Of a stretch of 27,663 bases of DNA, positions 25,079 through 27,663 are shown piece after piece. The stretch spans positions 1 through 27,663 of the forward strand of contig JAYMSP010001930.1 in the NCBI GenBank assembly GCA_036897095.1. Reading direction: 5' to 3'. Numbering within the stretch: the first letter of the stretch is position 1; each line of letters opens with the position of its first letter. Below the pieces are notes generated by a model. The model searched no databases and was not told the DNA's origin. It was given only the letters and a program-made list of their open reading frames with translations. This DNA comes from Plantago elongata (Eukaryota > Streptophyta > Magnoliopsida > Lamiales > Plantaginaceae). Made by a program: the position numbers and the translations under genes.

Positions 25079-25285
25079 CCACTACTTGTTCGGACTATTC
25101 AAACAGTCATTATATTCAGGTTGTGATGGAGTCATGTCCATCAATGCAATTCTGGCGAGGTCACGCCTCCACTACTTGTTCGGACTATTCAAACGGTCCT
25201 ATATATTCAGGTTGCGCTGGAGTCGTGTCCATCAATGCAATTCCGGCGAGGTCACGCCTCCAATACTTGTTATTGACCAATACCT
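25079..25285 (+). repeat. Tandem repeat, 2.3 units of about 90 bp
   Basis: Copies begin CCACTACTTGTTCGGACTAT at 25079 and 25169, and a partial third copy begins CCAATACTTGTTATTGACC near 25260. The first two share ATTCAGGTTG, GTGTCCATCAATGCAATTC or ATGTCCATCAATGCAATTC, and GGCGAGGTCACGCCTCC. About 80 of 90 positions agree by eye. Confidence 0.9.
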
Positions 25286-25735
25286 GATCCGTTTGGTCCA
25301 GTCCAAGACAATTACTGTTACAGTACTGTGAATCTAGCACCTTTTATGTGCTATGACCCTGCTTGCTGGTGAACGGTTTCTATTTTTAAAAATTGCTTGA
25401 TCAGCTTGTGGTGGTTTGCTATCTTGTTACATTCATGCTCATCTTGATACATGCTTGATTATCCTCACTAAGTCTATATGACTTACGCTCTTCCTGTTTC
25501 AATAATGATTTCTCAGGTGTAGAGCACGAAGTGAGGATGGGATAGGCAGACTGACTCTCCACTCTTATATATTTGGGGTCTGTATTAATTATACAGTTAT
25601 CAGTTTAGCTTGGTGATGGTTACTTGAGGTTTCTTGATCAGTAGTGAGAGATTTAATTGAATTCCGCTATGTGTGTTTGTGTTTCGCCGATTGGTTGCGA
25701 TTCTCTGTTTGTTTTGACTCATTCATTGATTATCC

Positions 25736-27663
25736 ATGGGAGATAACGGTTCAATGAATGAGATTGGTGATCGTAGGCACATTCATCCGTTTGAAACTGG
25801 GCTGGATTTGCCCTCTTCTCCGTTCTATTTGCAAGCTTCGGATCAACCTGGAGTTGCCATTGTTCTTGAGCAGCTTGATGAAGTTAACTATCAGTCGTGG
25901 AGCCAACAAATTATGATGGCACTGGATGTCAAGAAGAAAACTGGATTCATCGATGGTACGATTTCTGTTCCAGATGAGATTGTTACTCCTTTATTATTTG
26001 TTGCGTGGAAGAGATCAAATGCTCTAGTACGCATTTGGATTTTAAATTCCTGCAGCCAAGATATTCGTTCTTCCCATTTAAGAACTGTGTCTGCTAGAGA
26101 GTTATGGCTGGAATTCCAAACTAGGTTCACTAGAAGTGTAGGGCCTAGGGTCTTTCATTTGCAGAAATCATTAAGTTCAATTCAGCAGGGAGCTAGCACT
26201 GTGTCAGTTTATTATGGCCAGTTCAAGAAGATGTGGGATGAATTTGTGGCTCTAAGGCCAGTGAGCACTTGCACATGTGGAGGCAATGATGTTTTAGTAG
26301 CCACTCAACTTGAGAATGGAGTGGTTAAGTTTTTAGTAGGATTAAATGATTCATATGCTGCTCCAAGGAGTCAAATATTGATGCAAGTGCCAATTCCTTC
26401 CTTGGTAAAGATATATTCAATTTTACTGCAAGAAGAGGGGCAAAGAGGGCTCAATTCATATGAAAACATATAGTTAGGTCAAGAATATATGGCCATGATG
26501 AGCAAACAGTCAGTTGCAGTACCTGAAAATGCAGTGTGTATGGTGAAGAATGCAAACTACTTCAAGTATCAGAATAAAGATAAGGATAAACCAAAATGCT
26601 CTCATTGTGGTGCCATTGGGCACACAATGAAGACTTTTTATCAGCTTATTGGGTATCCATCTGGGTGGCAAACGAAAGGTGCTAGTAAGAGGTTTGCTCA
26701 TCCAAACAACAGTGGTGGTCAGCAGCATCATGCTTATGCTACAATAATGGAAGCTGCTGCAAAACATCAGTTTGTAGCTGATGATATGAATGTTGATTTG
26801 TACAGTCAGTTTCTTGAATTTACTAAGTTTCAGCAGCAGCATCAGATGATGAATCAACAGCAACACACATCTAGCCCCATACACAAGGTTGCTGTTGCAT
26901 TATCTGAAGTGCCATCTACTTCAGAAGCAGGTAAAACTAAATATGCATTAGTTTCAAGTGTATTAGTAGGAAAAGATAATGTGTGGATCCTTGATACAGG
27001 TGCCACAGATCATATGATTTGTGATTTTAGTTTCTTTACAGGTAATGTGATTGATGTTAAGATAGAAATTAATTTGCCAACATGTGATAGAATCACTGTA
27101 GTAAATAGTGGTGAAGTAAGGATATCAGATAGACTAACACTTCATAATGTGTTGTTTGTACCTAGATTTACTTTCAACTTAGTTTCTGTTCCACACTTAA
27201 CTCATTTTAAAAACTTAAGTTGTCATTTTTATAAATACCATTGTGATCTGCAGGACATAACAACAAGAAAGGTGATTGGATATAGTATATCCACTGATGG
27301 ATTATATCACCTGTCAAAGGAAATTATCAACATGTCACACAATGAATCTGTTGTCAACAATGTAAACTGTAATAAGCTAGGTGTTTTCAAGCTTTGGCAC
27401 ATGAGATTAGGCCATTCTTCTGTAATCAACATTGTTGATATACCTAAATACTCAAATGTACAATGTAATTCAGAGTTTGTATGTGATATATGTCACTTTT
27501 GTAAGTAGAAAAGACTTAGTTTCAGTGAAAACAAGAAAGTTTCTGCACAAGCTTTTGATATGATACATGTTGACATTTGGGGACCTTTTAATAATCCATC
27601 TTATTCAGGGAAGAAATATTTTTTAACAATTGTTGATGATTACTCAAGATGTACATGGCTATA
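25736..27663 (+). pseudogene. copia gag-pol (RE1-like), 5' half, two in-frame TAG codons, runs off the edge
   Basis: One reading frame covers the whole interval. Residues 1-245 are a copia-type gag (LEQLDEVNYQSWSQQIMMAL, ELWLEFQTRFTRS, YYGQFKKMWDEF, FLVGLNDSYA). A TAG at 26471-26473 interrupts it. The frame continues with a zinc knuckle (CSHCGAIGHTMKTF, last Cys replaced by Phe at 26636-26638), an aspartic protease (VWILDTGATDHMI, Asp-Thr-Gly-Ala intact), the GAG-pre-integrase domain (LWHMRLGHSS) and CDICHFCK. A second TAG at 27506-27508 sits where the family normally has a residue in K-x-KRLSF. The frame then reads into the integrase core (DMIHVDIWGPF, YFLTIVDDYSRCTW). Absence of frameshifts over 1.9 kb points to a fairly young copy. 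Reverse transcriptase and the 3' LTR lie beyond the window. Confidence 0.9.

Larger units (their letters stand above)
22600..25735 (+). other. Non-coding, promoter-bearing, repeat-rich region of uncertain nature (LTR-like)
   Basis: No long coding frame survives. The first 450 bp are CT-rich and GC-balanced. A TATA box lies at 22886. From about 23050 to 24600 the plus strand is T/G-rich like a plant intron, preceded by a possible donor (CGGTTGGTGC near 23052). Near 24650 the words CCAAGGTGAGTGATTTCAGG resemble a donor and acceptor back to back, and a similar TTTCTCAGGTGTAG is at 25510-25523. Two sets of tandem repeats follow at 24855-24950 and 25079-25285. The layout fits either a long LTR and leader of an LTR retrotransposon or the 5' UTR introns of a decayed gene. 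No primer-binding site is seen before 25736. Confidence 0.4.

Noticed and set aside
25500..25735. Search for a TGGTATCAGAGC primer-binding site upstream of the right copia gag
   Set aside because: No such site is present, so no LTR boundary can be placed here.

Overview
The window is nuclear DNA from a flowering plant. GT-AG introns split every conserved gene, the intergenic DNA is AT-rich, Ty1/copia retrotransposons sit at both edges, and the gene set (plastid RsmB-type methyltransferase, mitochondrial PARN, early-nodulin-like protein) is typical of eudicots. The species cannot be fixed from sequence alone.

Left edge (1-2453): a decayed copia element on the minus strand. It has a short LTR, a candidate primer-binding site, and gag, protease and pre-integrase remnants broken by stops and frameshifts. 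From 2454 to 4135 lie a Stowaway-like MITE remnant, short exact repeats and an 81-bp tandem duplication in codon phase.

Gene core (4136-18994): (1) a three-exon minus-strand gene for a basic, probably nuclear 345-residue protein I do not recognise; (2) a 17-exon plus-strand RsmB/NSUN-type RNA m5C methyltransferase of 546 residues with a likely plastid transit peptide; (3) a 7-exon plus-strand PARN-type poly(A) ribonuclease of 681 residues, closest to Arabidopsis AHG2, with a mitochondrial-looking N-terminus and a 5-codon uORF; (4) a two-exon minus-strand early-nodulin-like protein (193 residues) that has lost its copper ligands. Genes 1 and 2 are divergent and share a 688-bp promoter interval. 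Genes 3 and 4 converge. Genes 2 and 3 both act on RNA, probably in plastids and mitochondria respectively; the sequence shows no link between them beyond adjacency. I assembled splice sites by hand; every junction keeps frame and conserved family motifs.

Right part (19489-27663): a long palindromic (foldback) transposon about 0.5 kb upstream of the nodulin-like gene. Its two arms run almost to a common centre, and one arm is split by a ~960-bp insertion ending in a Helitron-like hairpin. A non-coding, promoter-bearing, tandem-repeat-rich stretch (about 22.6-25.7 kb) follows, then the 5' half of a copia gag-pol frame. That frame is open except for two in-frame TAG codons and runs off the right edge in the integrase core.

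I found no tRNA, rRNA, CRISPR or operon-like structure. The items most worth a second look are the interrupted foldback element, the LTR-like repeat region without a primer-binding site, the in-phase 81-bp duplication, the non-standard primer-binding site and the unrecognised nuclear-type protein.
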